Shown piece by piece: positions 1 to 6,012 of a stretch of 7,717 bases of DNA. Numbering within the stretch: position 1 is the first letter of the stretch; each line of letters begins with the position of its first letter. Source of the DNA: Sphingomonas sp. (GTDB lineage Bacteria; Pseudomonadota; Alphaproteobacteria; Sphingomonadales; Sphingomonadaceae); contig JAJNQF010000291.1 of the NCBI GenBank assembly GCA_021154945.1, positions 1-7,717 of the forward strand. Reading direction: 5' to 3'. The translations under genes were made by a program, and so were the position numbers. The notes beneath the pieces are model-generated. The model was not told the origin of the DNA. It saw nothing but the letters and a program-made list of their open reading frames with translations, and did no database searches.

Positions 1-92
1 CGGCGAAGGCCGGGGCCCAGTTGGGGGACGGAGGTAACTAGGGACCGTCCTACGTTATGACGACCTTTCCAACTGGGCCCCGGCCTCCGCCG
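1..92. repeat. REP-like composite inverted repeat, copy 1
   Basis: Bases 1-24 and 69-92 are inverted copies of each other with one mismatch in 24. Within the left arm, CGGC-GAAG-GCCG (1-12) is a small hairpin with a GAAG tetraloop, followed by GGGCCCAGTTGG. Inside the big stem sits another inverted pair, GGACGG (26-31) and CCGTCC (45-50). The element starts at or before the window edge, so its left boundary is not seen. It lies about 60 bp past the 3' end of lldD and has no credible coding sequence. The layout (mini-hairpins head to head around a core) resembles REP/BIME elements, which are moved by REP-associated tyrosine transposases; no such transposase is in the window. I recall similar repeats in Sphingomonas genomes, but have not searched. 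Confidence 0.85.
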
Positions 93-124
93 GGGTGGTG
101 AACTTGGGCGGCGTGCGTTTGCAT

Positions 125-151
125 AGAGCGGGCCTTGGGAAGTCCCGCTCT
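125..151 (-). terminator. Hairpin at the lldD stop codon, possible terminator
   Basis: AGAGCGGG (125-132) pairs perfectly with CCCGCTCT (144-151). After one mismatch the stem continues with CTT/AAG around a GGG triloop. The last stem base is the first base of the reverse-strand lldD stop codon (151-153). No T run follows on the minus strand, so it is not a classical intrinsic terminator; it may act with Rho or protect the transcript 3' end. Confidence 0.5.
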
Positions 152-1284
152 CAAACCAGAATACCCCGGTCGATCTCCGCGATCGACCTGACCCCCGTAA
201 GCGCCATCGCCACACGCATCTCCCGCTCGATCAGCGTCAGCAACTGCGTGACCCCCGCCTCGCCCCGCGCCGCCAGCGCATAAAGCCACGCGCGACCCAA
301 CAACACACCGTCCGCCCCCAACGCCAGCATCCGCACCACGTCCAACCCCGACCGCACGCCCGAGTCCGCCAGCACCGTAAGCTGCCCCTTCACCGCGTCC
401 GCGATCGCCGGCAGCGCCGCCGCGCTCGACAGCACGCCGTCGAGTTGCCGCCCGCCATGGTTCGACACGACGATCCCGTCCGCACCGATCGCCGCCGCCT
501 CGCGCGCATCGTCGGGATCGAGGATGCCCTTGATGATCAGCGGACCGTCCCAGCCTTCGCGGATCCACTCCAGGTCCTTCCACGCGATCGACGGATCGAA
601 GTTGCTACCGAGCCAGCCCATATAATCGTTCAGCCCGCTCGCCTTGCCGAGCACCGGCTCCAGATTACCGAGCTGGTGCGGTCGCCCGTGCAAGCCCACG
701 TCCCACGCCCAGCCGGGCCGCCCCATCGCCTGCAACATCCGCCGCAGCGGCGCGCGCGGCCCCGACATCCCCGAATGCTGATCGCGGTAGCGCGCGCCCG
801 GCACCGGCATGTCGACCGTGAACACCAGCGCCTTCGCGCCTTCCGCCTTGGCGGTCGCCAGCAGGTCGCGCATGAACGCGCGGTCGCGAATGACATAGAG
901 CTGGAACCAGGTCGGCCCCGCCGGCGCCGCCTTCACCACCTCGCTGAGCGAACACAGCGATACGGTCGACAGGCAGAACGGTACGCCGGCGGCATGCGCC
1001 GCCCACGCCGCCTGAGTCTCGCCGCGACGATGATACATGCCCGCGATCCCGACCGGCCCGAGCCCGACCGGCAACGCCTGATGCTGGCCGAACAACGTCG
1101 TCGACAGATCGAGATCGGACACGTCGCGCAACACCCGCTGGCGCAGCGCGATCCCGGCTAAGTCGCTCACGTTGCGGGCGAGCGTCGCCTCCGCATAGGA
1201 GCCGCCATCGGCATAGTCGAACAGGAACCGCGGCAGGCGTTTGCGCGCGGCCTCGCGGAAATCGAGCGTCGAGGCGATCGTCAT
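151..1284 (-). CDS. lldD: FMN-dependent L-lactate dehydrogenase (LldD)
   Basis: Membrane-associated flavoenzyme of the alpha-hydroxy-acid oxidase family; it oxidises L-lactate to pyruvate and passes electrons to the quinone pool. The 377-residue product resembles E. coli LldD (396 residues) almost end to end, including FLFDYADGGSY near the N-terminus (Tyr24), the STVSLCSLSEV stretch (106-116), WFQLY (126-130), FTVDMPVPGARYRDQHSGMSGP (155-176), Lys252 in IKGILDP, and the catalytic block SNHGGRQLDG (His276, Arg279). The FMN-phosphate region has ADSGVR (306-311) and LLGR (328-331). I chose ATG at 1284 because the protein then begins where LldD homologues begin, and GGGAG lies about 8 bases upstream; the frame stays open further upstream without homology. 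It is divergent from an IclR-type regulator. Related members oxidise mandelate or other 2-hydroxy acids, but the overall similarity favours lactate. Confidence 0.94.
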   Translation of the reverse strand: MTIASTLDFREAARKRLPRFLFDYADGGSYAEATLARNVSDLAGIALRQRVLRDVSDLDLSTTLFGQHQALPVGLGPVGIAGMYHRRGETQAAWAAHAAGVPFCLSTVSLCSLSEVVKAAPAGPTWFQLYVIRDRAFMRDLLATAKAEGAKALVFTVDMPVPGARYRDQHSGMSGPRAPLRRMLQAMGRPGWAWDVGLHGRPHQLGNLEPVLGKASGLNDYMGWLGSNFDPSIAWKDLEWIREGWDGPLIIKGILDPDDAREAAAIGADGIVVSNHGGRQLDGVLSSAAALPAIADAVKGQLTVLADSGVRSGLDVVRMLALGADGVLLGRAWLYALAARGEAGVTQLLTLIEREMRVAMALTGVRSIAEIDRGILV

Positions 1285-1447
1285 GCGGCGTCTCCCATTC
1301 ATGCGCATCGATCCAGAAACCGTGGCGTACGGGCGTGCCCTAGCAAGCCACCACCACGGCGAGCAACTTTCAGATATGAAAGATTGCTGTATCGACCCGC
1401 CGCGCTTGCGGCATAAGGTTCGCGTCCGCAACCACGATCGCCCCGCC
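1285..1447. promoter_or_regulatory. Divergent lldD/iclR control region
   Basis: This 163-bp gap between the two divergent starts must hold both promoters. On the minus strand, TTGCTC (complement of 1361-1366) and TAGGGC (complement of 1338-1343), separated by 17 bases, could be -35 and -10 boxes for lldD, but the match is weak. On the plus strand CATAAG (1412-1417) could be a -10 box for the regulator, without a recognisable -35. A well-formed dyad (listed separately) sits across the proposed lldD -35 region. Confidence 0.4.
1364..1386. promoter_or_regulatory. Candidate IclR-type operator dyad
   Basis: CTTTCA-GATA-TGAAAG (1367-1382) is a perfect 6-bp inverted repeat with a 4-base centre, flanked by CAA (1364-1366) and TTG (1384-1386), which extend the symmetry after a one-base slip. 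It is A/T-rich against a very GC-rich background and lies in the shared lldD/iclR region. IclR-family dimers bind short palindromes of about this size upstream of themselves and of divergent targets. Binding is inferred, not shown. Confidence 0.5.
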
Positions 1448-2362
1448 ATGCCCCCTCCCCCGCAGTCGCCACCGCCACCGCTCAAGCCGGACACCGCCCC
1501 GGACACGGATACCGCAGGGCCCCGCGTCTATTCCGCACCCGCGCTGGAGAAGGCGATCGACATCATCGAGCTCCTCGCGCGCGAGCCGGGCGGGCTCACG
1601 GTCAGCGACATCGCGACCCGCCTGTCGCGATCGATCAGCGAGCTGTTCCGCGTGATCGTCGTGCTCGACCGGCGCGGGTGGCTGCACAAGGATCCTGCGA
1701 GCGACCGCTACCGCGTGACCTACAAGCTGCTCGAAACCGCCCACCGCGCGACCCCGGCGCAGGAACTGACGCATGTCGCAGCGCCGCTGATGCACGCCTT
1801 GGCGGCGACCGCGATGCAGTCCTGCCACCTCGTCGTGCGCAACGGCGCGAGCGGCCTGATCGTGCTGCGGCAGGAAAGCCCGGGCCCGACCGGTTTCGCC
1901 GTGCGACTGGGGACCAGTATCGCGCTCGCGACGAACTGCTCGGGCCATGTCCTGCTCGCGTTCATGGGCGAGGACGCACGAACCGCGATCCTCGACGAGA
2001 CGACCGACGCCGCGACCCGAGCGAGCCTCGCCCCGCATCTCGCCGCGATCCGCGACCGCGGCCATGAATGGAGCAAGAGCAACCGGATGGCGGGCGTATC
2101 GGACATGAGCTGCCCGATCTTCGGTTATGACGGGCATGTCGTCGCCGCGCTGACGATCCCGTTCCTCGAGGTGATCGACGAGACCCCGCATATCTCCGCC
2201 GACGAAGCGTTGATCGCACTGAAACGGACCGCCACCGCCATCTCGCAGGCGCTGGGCTGGTCCGATCCGCAGGCGATGCCGCTCAACCCCAGCCTCTCGG
2301 TCGCCGCCCCCGGCAAGCGCAAGCGGGCAGCACAACCATCGACGGGGGAGGATCTGGCGTGA
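1448..2362 (+). CDS. IclR-family transcriptional regulator
   Basis: DNA-binding regulator of the IclR family, probably controlling the divergent lldD and its own operon. With ATG 1448 it has 304 residues: a Pro-rich lead of about 25, then a winged helix-turn-helix (about 30-92; ALEKAIDIIELLAREPGGLTV, recognition region RLSRSISELFRVIVVLDRRGWL), then the effector-binding domain (about 105-270). Diagnostic pieces of the latter are NCSGHVLLAF (163-172) and the RGHEWSKSNRMAGVSDMSCPIFGYDGHVVAALTIPF run (204-239). A basic, probably disordered tail (KRKRAAQP) ends it. The start is uncertain: no ribosome site precedes 1448, and the frame stays open back to 1241. ATG 1376 lies inside the operator-like dyad, which argues against it. 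The stop overlaps the next gene's GTG start. The ligand cannot be told from sequence; lactate or a related hydroxy acid is a guess from position. Confidence 0.88.
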   Translation: MPPPPQSPPPPLKPDTAPDTDTAGPRVYSAPALEKAIDIIELLAREPGGLTVSDIATRLSRSISELFRVIVVLDRRGWLHKDPASDRYRVTYKLLETAHRATPAQELTHVAAPLMHALAATAMQSCHLVVRNGASGLIVLRQESPGPTGFAVRLGTSIALATNCSGHVLLAFMGEDARTAILDETTDAATRASLAPHLAAIRDRGHEWSKSNRMAGVSDMSCPIFGYDGHVVAALTIPFLEVIDETPHISADEALIALKRTATAISQALGWSDPQAMPLNPSLSVAAPGKRKRAAQPSTGEDLA

Positions 2363-3150
2363 TCCCGCGCCGATCCCCGTTCTGGCTGCTGCCCGCGTTA
2401 CTGGTCACCGCGTCTGTGCCCGTCATCGCCCGGCAGGCGCCCGATACGCCAGCTCTCGCGCCACCGCCGACGGACCGCCTGAACGAGCGATGGTGGACCG
2501 ATCGTCACCACGCGATCCTCGCCACGATCGCTGAACATCCCGACCCCGCCGTCGTCCTGATCGGTGATTCGATCACCAACAACTACGACAAGGCGACGCC
2601 GCCGGACGAGAATTTCGCGCCGACATGGGCGAGATACTATGTGCCCCGCCGCGCGCTCAACCTCGGGTTCAGCGGCGATACCACGGCCAACGTCCTCTGG
2701 CGGCTCCAGCACGGCGAGGTCGAGGGGCTTCGTCCGAAGGTCGCGATCGTGCTGATCGGTACCAACGACACCGCAGGGGCCGGGCGAACCGCGGCGCAGA
2801 CCCAAGCGGGCATCGACGCGGTCGTGGACGATCTCAAGCGCCGCCTGCCAACCACGAAGATCCTGCTGCTCGGGTTGCTACCGAGTGCGATCACAGCCGC
2901 CAAATCGGCGACGGATGCAGCGGTGAACGCCTATCTGGCCGACCATTATGCGGCCGATCCCCGCGTCGCCTACCGCGATATCGGCGCGATCTTCCGCCGC
3001 CCGGACGGCACGCTCGACGAGACGCTCTTCTACGATCCGCGCCTGCCACAGCACGGCAAGCCGTTGCATCCTGACACCCATGGCCAGCGGATGATGGCCG
3101 AGGCGATCGAGCCGACCCTGGCGAACCTGCTCGGCGAGCGAGCACGGTAA
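2359..3150 (+). CDS. Exported SGNH/GDSL-family hydrolase
   Basis: Predicted periplasmic or lipoprotein-free secreted hydrolase of the SGNH superfamily (esterases, acyl-protein or carbohydrate deacetylases, PAF-acetylhydrolase-like). Of 263 residues, 1-25 look like a signal peptide (MIPRR, hydrophobic FWLLPALLVTASVPVIA). Superfamily blocks follow: IGDSIT with nucleophile Ser71, NLGFSGDTTANVLWRL (101-116) with the oxyanion Gly, IGTND with Asn136, and LHP with His237. The usual Asp three residues before that His is Lys234 here; Asp226 or Asp239 are possible substitutes. The start is GTG at 2359, overlapping the IclR stop as GTGA, with a strong GGGGGAGGA ribosome site (2344-2352) inside the regulator gene, so translation is probably coupled. 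The substrate is unknown. An ester or acyl substrate linked to hydroxy-acid supply is conceivable from context but not shown. Confidence 0.88.
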   Translation: MIPRRSPFWLLPALLVTASVPVIARQAPDTPALAPPPTDRLNERWWTDRHHAILATIAEHPDPAVVLIGDSITNNYDKATPPDENFAPTWARYYVPRRALNLGFSGDTTANVLWRLQHGEVEGLRPKVAIVLIGTNDTAGAGRTAAQTQAGIDAVVDDLKRRLPTTKILLLGLLPSAITAAKSATDAAVNAYLADHYAADPRVAYRDIGAIFRRPDGTLDETLFYDPRLPQHGKPLHPDTHGQRMMAEAIEPTLANLLGERAR

Positions 3151-3156
3151 ACGGCT

Positions 3157-3186
3157 CAGTCGACTGGGATTTCAGCTACGCTGGAA
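3157..3186. other. Dyads between the hydrolase gene and tRNA-Gly
   Basis: CAGTCGACTG (3157-3166) is a perfect 10-bp palindrome. It is followed by TTTCAGC-TAC-GCTGGAA (3170-3186), an inverted repeat with one mismatch that ends at the base next to the tRNA 3' CCA. They could end transcription from either side, but neither has a T run, so the role is open. Confidence 0.25.
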
Positions 3187-3260
3187 TGGAGCGGGTGAAG
3201 GGAATCGAACCCTCGTCACTTGCTTGGGAAGCAAAAGCTCTACCATTGAGCTACACCCGC
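3187..3260 (-). tRNA. tRNA-Gly (anticodon CCC)
   Basis: Full cloverleaf on the minus strand, reading GGG codons. The acceptor stem GCGGGTG (3254-3260) pairs perfectly with CACCCGC (3191-3197). The D arm is GCTC-AATGGTA-GAGC. The anticodon stem TTTGC/GCAAG encloses the loop TTCCCAA, with CCC at 3226-3228. The variable loop is TGAC, and the T arm GAGGG-TTCGATT-CCCTT includes one G-T pair. Discriminator U is followed by an encoded CCA (3187-3189). I see no convincing promoter in the 130 bp upstream. Confidence 0.97.
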
Positions 3261-3390
3261 GAACGGCTATCTGACGCCGGTCGGTCCGGTTCGTCCACCG
3301 GCTCTCGATGGTCGGCCGAGTGCCACAGTCCTTGCGGCGACGTCAACGCAAAATCGTCCCAAGCACCAAGGCAGCCAGCTGCCGGACCGG

Positions 3391-3897
3391 CTAGCCGCGC
3401 AACCCGATCACCTGCGACCGCTCGCTCTCGGGCACCAGTCCCTCCAGCACCGCCCAGAACCCAGACACCGCGCTCTGTCCCGCGCTCGCATACGCCGCGG
3501 CCATCTGGATCCGCGCCGCCTCGAACAGCTCGCGCTCCATCTTCGAGCCCTCGGCCGTCAACCGCAGCAATCGTTGCCGACGATCGCGCTCGCCCGGCCG
3601 GGTCTCGACCAGCTTGCGGTCCGCCAGCTCGTTCAACACGCGGCCGAGCGACTGCTTGGTGATCGCCAGCAGCGACAGGAGTTCGCTCACCGTCATGTCG
3701 GGCTTGCGCGCGATGAAATACAGCGCGCGGTGGTGCGCGCGCCCCAGCCCCTCCTCGGCCAGCCCCTGGTCGATCGATCGGGTCAGGTGGCTATAGCCGA
3801 AGTACAGCAGCTCCATGCCGCGGCGGAGTTCGGGTTCCCGAAGGAACAGGGGTGAAGCAGAAGACGCTGTGGCAGGCATGTTGACCGGTTTAGACAT
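3391..3897 (-). CDS. MarR-family winged-helix regulator
   Basis: DNA-binding regulator of the MarR family, 168 residues from ATG 3897. The core runs from about residue 25 to 155: an N-terminal dimerisation helix (MELLYFGYSHLTRSIDQGLAEEGL), then helix-turn-helix (ARKPDMTVSELLSLLAITKQSLGRVLNELADRKLV, 63-97) and the wing RPGERDRRQRLLRLTAEG (100-117), a textbook MarR pattern. The C-terminal helices complete the dimer interface. GTG 3924 and ATG 3879 are alternative starts; none has a clear ribosome site. It is divergent from ilvE with 41 bp between starts, so it may control ilvE or itself. Rhodobacter PetP is a MarR protein, and I recall a similar MarR/ilvE neighbourhood in other alphaproteobacteria, but am not certain enough to assign that name. 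The ligand is unknown. Confidence 0.9.
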   Translation of the reverse strand: MSKPVNMPATASSASPLFLREPELRRGMELLYFGYSHLTRSIDQGLAEEGLGRAHHRALYFIARKPDMTVSELLSLLAITKQSLGRVLNELADRKLVETRPGERDRRQRLLRLTAEGSKMERELFEAARIQMAAAYASAGQSAVSGFWAVLEGLVPESERSQVIGLRG

Positions 3898-3909
3898 CGC
3901 CCGTAGTCG
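3881..3909 (+). promoter_or_regulatory. Candidate ilvE promoter inside the marR start region
   Basis: TTGACC (3881-3886) and TAGTCG (3904-3909) are separated by 17 bases and lie 29 bases before the ilvE ATG. The -35 box falls inside the first codons of the divergent MarR gene, so a regulator bound here would affect both genes. The -10 is a poor match to consensus. Confidence 0.4.
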
Positions 3910-3938
3910 TCGGCAACCCGCCACGAGAGAGATTTTCG

Positions 3939-5048
3939 ATGTCCGCTCCAGCTTTTACGTCGCCTTCCGCCTTTCGGCATGAACCGAACGCGACCCCGGT
4001 CGAGGCGAACGAGCGTGCAAAGCGGCTGATCGATCCCGGATTCGGGCGCGTCTTCACCGATCACATGGCGATGATCCGCTATAGCGACGCCAAGGGCTGG
4101 CACGACGCGCGGATCACCGCGCGCGCGCCGCTGACGATCGATCCGGCGTCGTCGGTGCTGCATTACGCGCAGGAGATCTTCGAGGGGATGAAGGCGTATC
4201 GACTCGCCGACGGCGGCACCGCGCTGTTCCGTCCCGAGGCCAACGCGCGCCGCTTCCAGGATTCGGCGCGGCGTCTCGCGATGCCCGAACTTCCCGAGGA
4301 CCTGTTCATCGAATCGGTCGAGCGGCTGGTGAAGACCGACGCCGACTGGATCCCCGAAAGCGACGGCGGTGCGCTGTACCTGCGCCCGTTCATGTTCGCG
4401 TCCGAAGTGTTTCTCGGCGTGAAGCCGTCGTCGGAATATCTCTACATGGTGCTCGCCTCGTCGGTCGGCGCGTATTTCAAGGGCGGCGCCCCGACCGTGT
4501 CGATCTGGGTCAGCCAGCAATACACCCGCGCCGCGCAGGGCGGCACCGGCGCCGCCAAGTGCGGCGGCAACTATGCGGCCAGCCTGCTCGCGCAGTCGGA
4601 AGCGATCCGTAACGGCTGCGACCAGGTGGTCTTCCTCGACGCGGCCGAGCGCCGCTGGGTCGAGGAACTGGGCGGCATGAACATCTTCTTCGTGTTCGAC
4701 GACGGCAGCATGGCGACGCCCGCGCTGACCGGCACGATCCTCCCCGGCATCACCAGGGACTCGATCCTGACGCTCGCACGGGCTCAGGGCATCAAGGTGC
4801 GCGAAGAGGGCTACACGATCGACCAGTGGCGCGCCGATGCGGCGAGCGGACGACTGGTCGAGGCGTTCGCGTGCGGCACCGCGGCAGTGGTGACGCCGAT
4901 CGGCACGGTGGCGAGCCCCGAGGGACGCTTCACGATCGGCAGCGGTGGTCCAGGCGCGCTGACGATGCGGATGCGCGACGCGCTCGTGTCGATCCAGCGC
5001 GGCACCGCCCCCGACGCCAACAACTGGCTGCACCATCTCGCCGATTGA
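3939..5048 (+). CDS. ilvE: Branched-chain-amino-acid aminotransferase (IlvE)
   Basis: Class IV PLP-dependent aminotransferase that interconverts Leu, Ile and Val with their 2-oxo acids using 2-oxoglutarate/glutamate, in the cytoplasm. The 369-residue length and sequence match the long, eukaryote-like BCAT subgroup rather than the roughly 309-residue E. coli form. Landmarks are VLHYAQEIFEGMKAYR (73-88), LRPFMFASEVFLGV (148-161), the PLP lysine Lys207 in AAKCGGNYAASL, VEELGGMNIFFVF (241-253) and EAFACGTAAVVTPIG (308-322), followed by a cofactor-binding Gly/Thr region. ATG 3939 is preceded by GAGAGAGA (3925-3932) as ribosome site. The gene stands alone on its strand: marR is divergent and tRNA-Gln follows 52 bp downstream. 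The long open frame antisense to it is a codon-bias shadow. Confidence 0.96.
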   Translation: MSAPAFTSPSAFRHEPNATPVEANERAKRLIDPGFGRVFTDHMAMIRYSDAKGWHDARITARAPLTIDPASSVLHYAQEIFEGMKAYRLADGGTALFRPEANARRFQDSARRLAMPELPEDLFIESVERLVKTDADWIPESDGGALYLRPFMFASEVFLGVKPSSEYLYMVLASSVGAYFKGGAPTVSIWVSQQYTRAAQGGTGAAKCGGNYAASLLAQSEAIRNGCDQVVFLDAAERRWVEELGGMNIFFVFDDGSMATPALTGTILPGITRDSILTLARAQGIKVREEGYTIDQWRADAASGRLVEAFACGTAAVVTPIGTVASPEGRFTIGSGGPGALTMRMRDALVSIQRGTAPDANNWLHHLAD

Positions 5049-5061
5049 CGCGCGGAAGGGC

Positions 5062-5089
5062 TTTTCACGCGGCGCGGCCCCGCTATAAG
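5062..5089 (+). promoter_or_regulatory. Candidate promoter of tRNA-Gln
   Basis: TTTTCA (5062-5067) and TATAAG (5084-5089) are 16 bases apart and end 11 bases before the mature tRNA 5' end. TATAAG is a good -10 box; the -35 is weak. The close spacing implies a very short 5' leader. Confidence 0.5.
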
Positions 5090-5100
5090 GCCGCCTCTGT

Positions 5101-5175
5101 TGGGGCGTCGCCAAGTGGTAAGGCAGCGGCTTTTGATGCCGCCATGCGCAGGTTCGAACCCTGCCGCCCCAGCCA
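5101..5175 (+). tRNA. tRNA-Gln (anticodon TTG)
   Basis: Complete cloverleaf reading CAA, and CAG by wobble. The acceptor stem TGGGGCG/CGCCCCA is perfect. The D arm is GCC-AAGTGGTAA-GGC. The anticodon stem GCGGC/GCCGC holds the loop TTTTGAT with TTG at 5133-5135. The T arm is GCAGG-TTCGAAC-CCTGC. Discriminator G is followed by an encoded CCA (5173-5175). The U1-A72 start of the acceptor stem is typical of tRNA-Gln. Confidence 0.97.
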
Positions 5176-5191
5176 ACTTCCTTAAATCGAT

Positions 5192-6010
5192 CTAGCGAGC
5201 CGCGGCGGCCATTTCGGCGTTGCGGCGCTCGGATGCGGCCAGCGTTTCGGTGAGCAAGGCGACCAGCGCATCGTCGCGGTCGAGGACGTTCATGCCTTCG
5301 CGGGTCGAGCCGCCGGGGCTGGCGACGCGGTCGGCCAGTACAGCGGGCGAGACGTCCGCATCGGCGGCCATGATCGCGGAGCCCTCCAGCGTGGCGATCG
5401 CGAGCCGTGCGGCCTGGTCAGCCGGAAGCCCTAACGCCGCGCCAGCCTTGGCCAGCGCATCGGCGAAGCGGAACACGAAGCCGGGGCCGCAGCCCGCCAG
5501 CGCGGTCACCGCATCGAAATGCGCTTCGTCGGCGATCCACTCGTAATGGCCGAGCGGGGCTGCGAACGCTTCCGCCGCGGTGGTCGCCTCGGCCGACGCG
5601 CCGGGCGTGTAGAGCGACGTCACGCCCTTGCCGATCGCGACCGGGAGGTTAGGCATCGCCCGGACGATCGCGTCGGCCTCGAACCGCCCGGCAAGCGCGG
5701 CGTGATCGACACCCGCAAGGATCGACAGCAACAGCTTCGGAGCGCCCTTCATCGGCGCGAGCAACGCCCGCGCCGCGTCGATCTGTTGGGGCTTGAGCGC
5801 CAGCATCAGCGTACCAGGCGCGTCTTCATCAGGCAGCGCGGTCAGCGAGCGGACACCGTCGGGGACACCCTTGCCGCTGCGCGTGATCACCGTCACGCTC
5901 GCCGGATCGAGCCCGGCGGCGATCCAGCGCCGCAGCATCGCCCCACCCATGTTGCCACAGCCGATCAACCATAGCGGGCACGTCGGAAATCCGTTGACCG
6001 GAAACCCCAT
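5192..6010 (-). CDS. proC: Pyrroline-5-carboxylate reductase (ProC)
   Basis: Cytoplasmic enzyme for the last step of proline synthesis: NAD(P)H-dependent reduction of 1-pyrroline-5-carboxylate to proline. The 272-residue product starts with a Rossmann fold (LIGCGNMGGAML, 15-26), has ALKPQ (71-75) and RAMPNLP (117-123), then the C-terminal helical dimerisation domain with ALAGCGPGFVFRFADAL (170-186) and the ProC signature region DRVASPGGSTREGMNVL (227-243). The usual SGSGPAY motif reads AGCGPGF here, a mild variation. ATG 6010 is chosen because it lies 2 bp after the stop of the YbjN-like gene, with GGCGAGG as ribosome site; the frame is open further upstream only by overlapping that gene. It is the last gene of a minus-strand operon. 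Confidence 0.95.
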   Translation of the reverse strand: MGFPVNGFPTCPLWLIGCGNMGGAMLRRWIAAGLDPASVTVITRSGKGVPDGVRSLTALPDEDAPGTLMLALKPQQIDAARALLAPMKGAPKLLLSILAGVDHAALAGRFEADAIVRAMPNLPVAIGKGVTSLYTPGASAEATTAAEAFAAPLGHYEWIADEAHFDAVTALAGCGPGFVFRFADALAKAGAALGLPADQAARLAIATLEGSAIMAADADVSPAVLADRVASPGGSTREGMNVLDRDDALVALLTETLAASERRNAEMAAAAR

Positions 6011-6012
6011 GC

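Noticed and set aside
50..583. Minus-strand frame over the first repeat and the lldD 3' end
   Set aside because: Gly/Arg-rich, out of frame with lldD and running into repeat DNA.
445..1161. 238-residue plus-strand frame opposite lldD
   Set aside because: Low-complexity Arg/Pro/His composition, fully covered by lldD, no ribosome site or domain.
1370..2335. 321-residue minus-strand frame opposite the IclR gene
   Set aside because: Arg/Gly-rich shadow of the IclR coding sequence; no recognisable domain.
3318..3346. TTGACG on the minus strand (complement of 3341-3346) as tRNA-Gly promoter
   Set aside because: No acceptable -10 at the right distance, and it lies about 80 bp from the tRNA 5' end.
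3370..3383. GGCAG-CCAG-CTGCC hairpin after marR as terminator
   Set aside because: A 5-bp stem and no real T run on the minus strand; too weak in GC-rich DNA to call.
3186..3662. Plus-strand frame starting in the tRNA-Gly gene
   Set aside because: Begins with MERVKGIEPSSLAWEAKALPLSYTR, which is a translation of the antisense tRNA; the rest lies opposite marR. A common mis-annotation.
3783..5114. 443-residue open frame antisense to ilvE
   Set aside because: Arg/Ala/His-rich translation without family features, produced by GC-rich codon bias opposite a strongly supported ilvE.
4811..5176. Minus-strand frame beginning MAGAAGFEPAHGG
   Set aside because: The start is the antisense translation of tRNA-Gln and the remainder is opposite ilvE.
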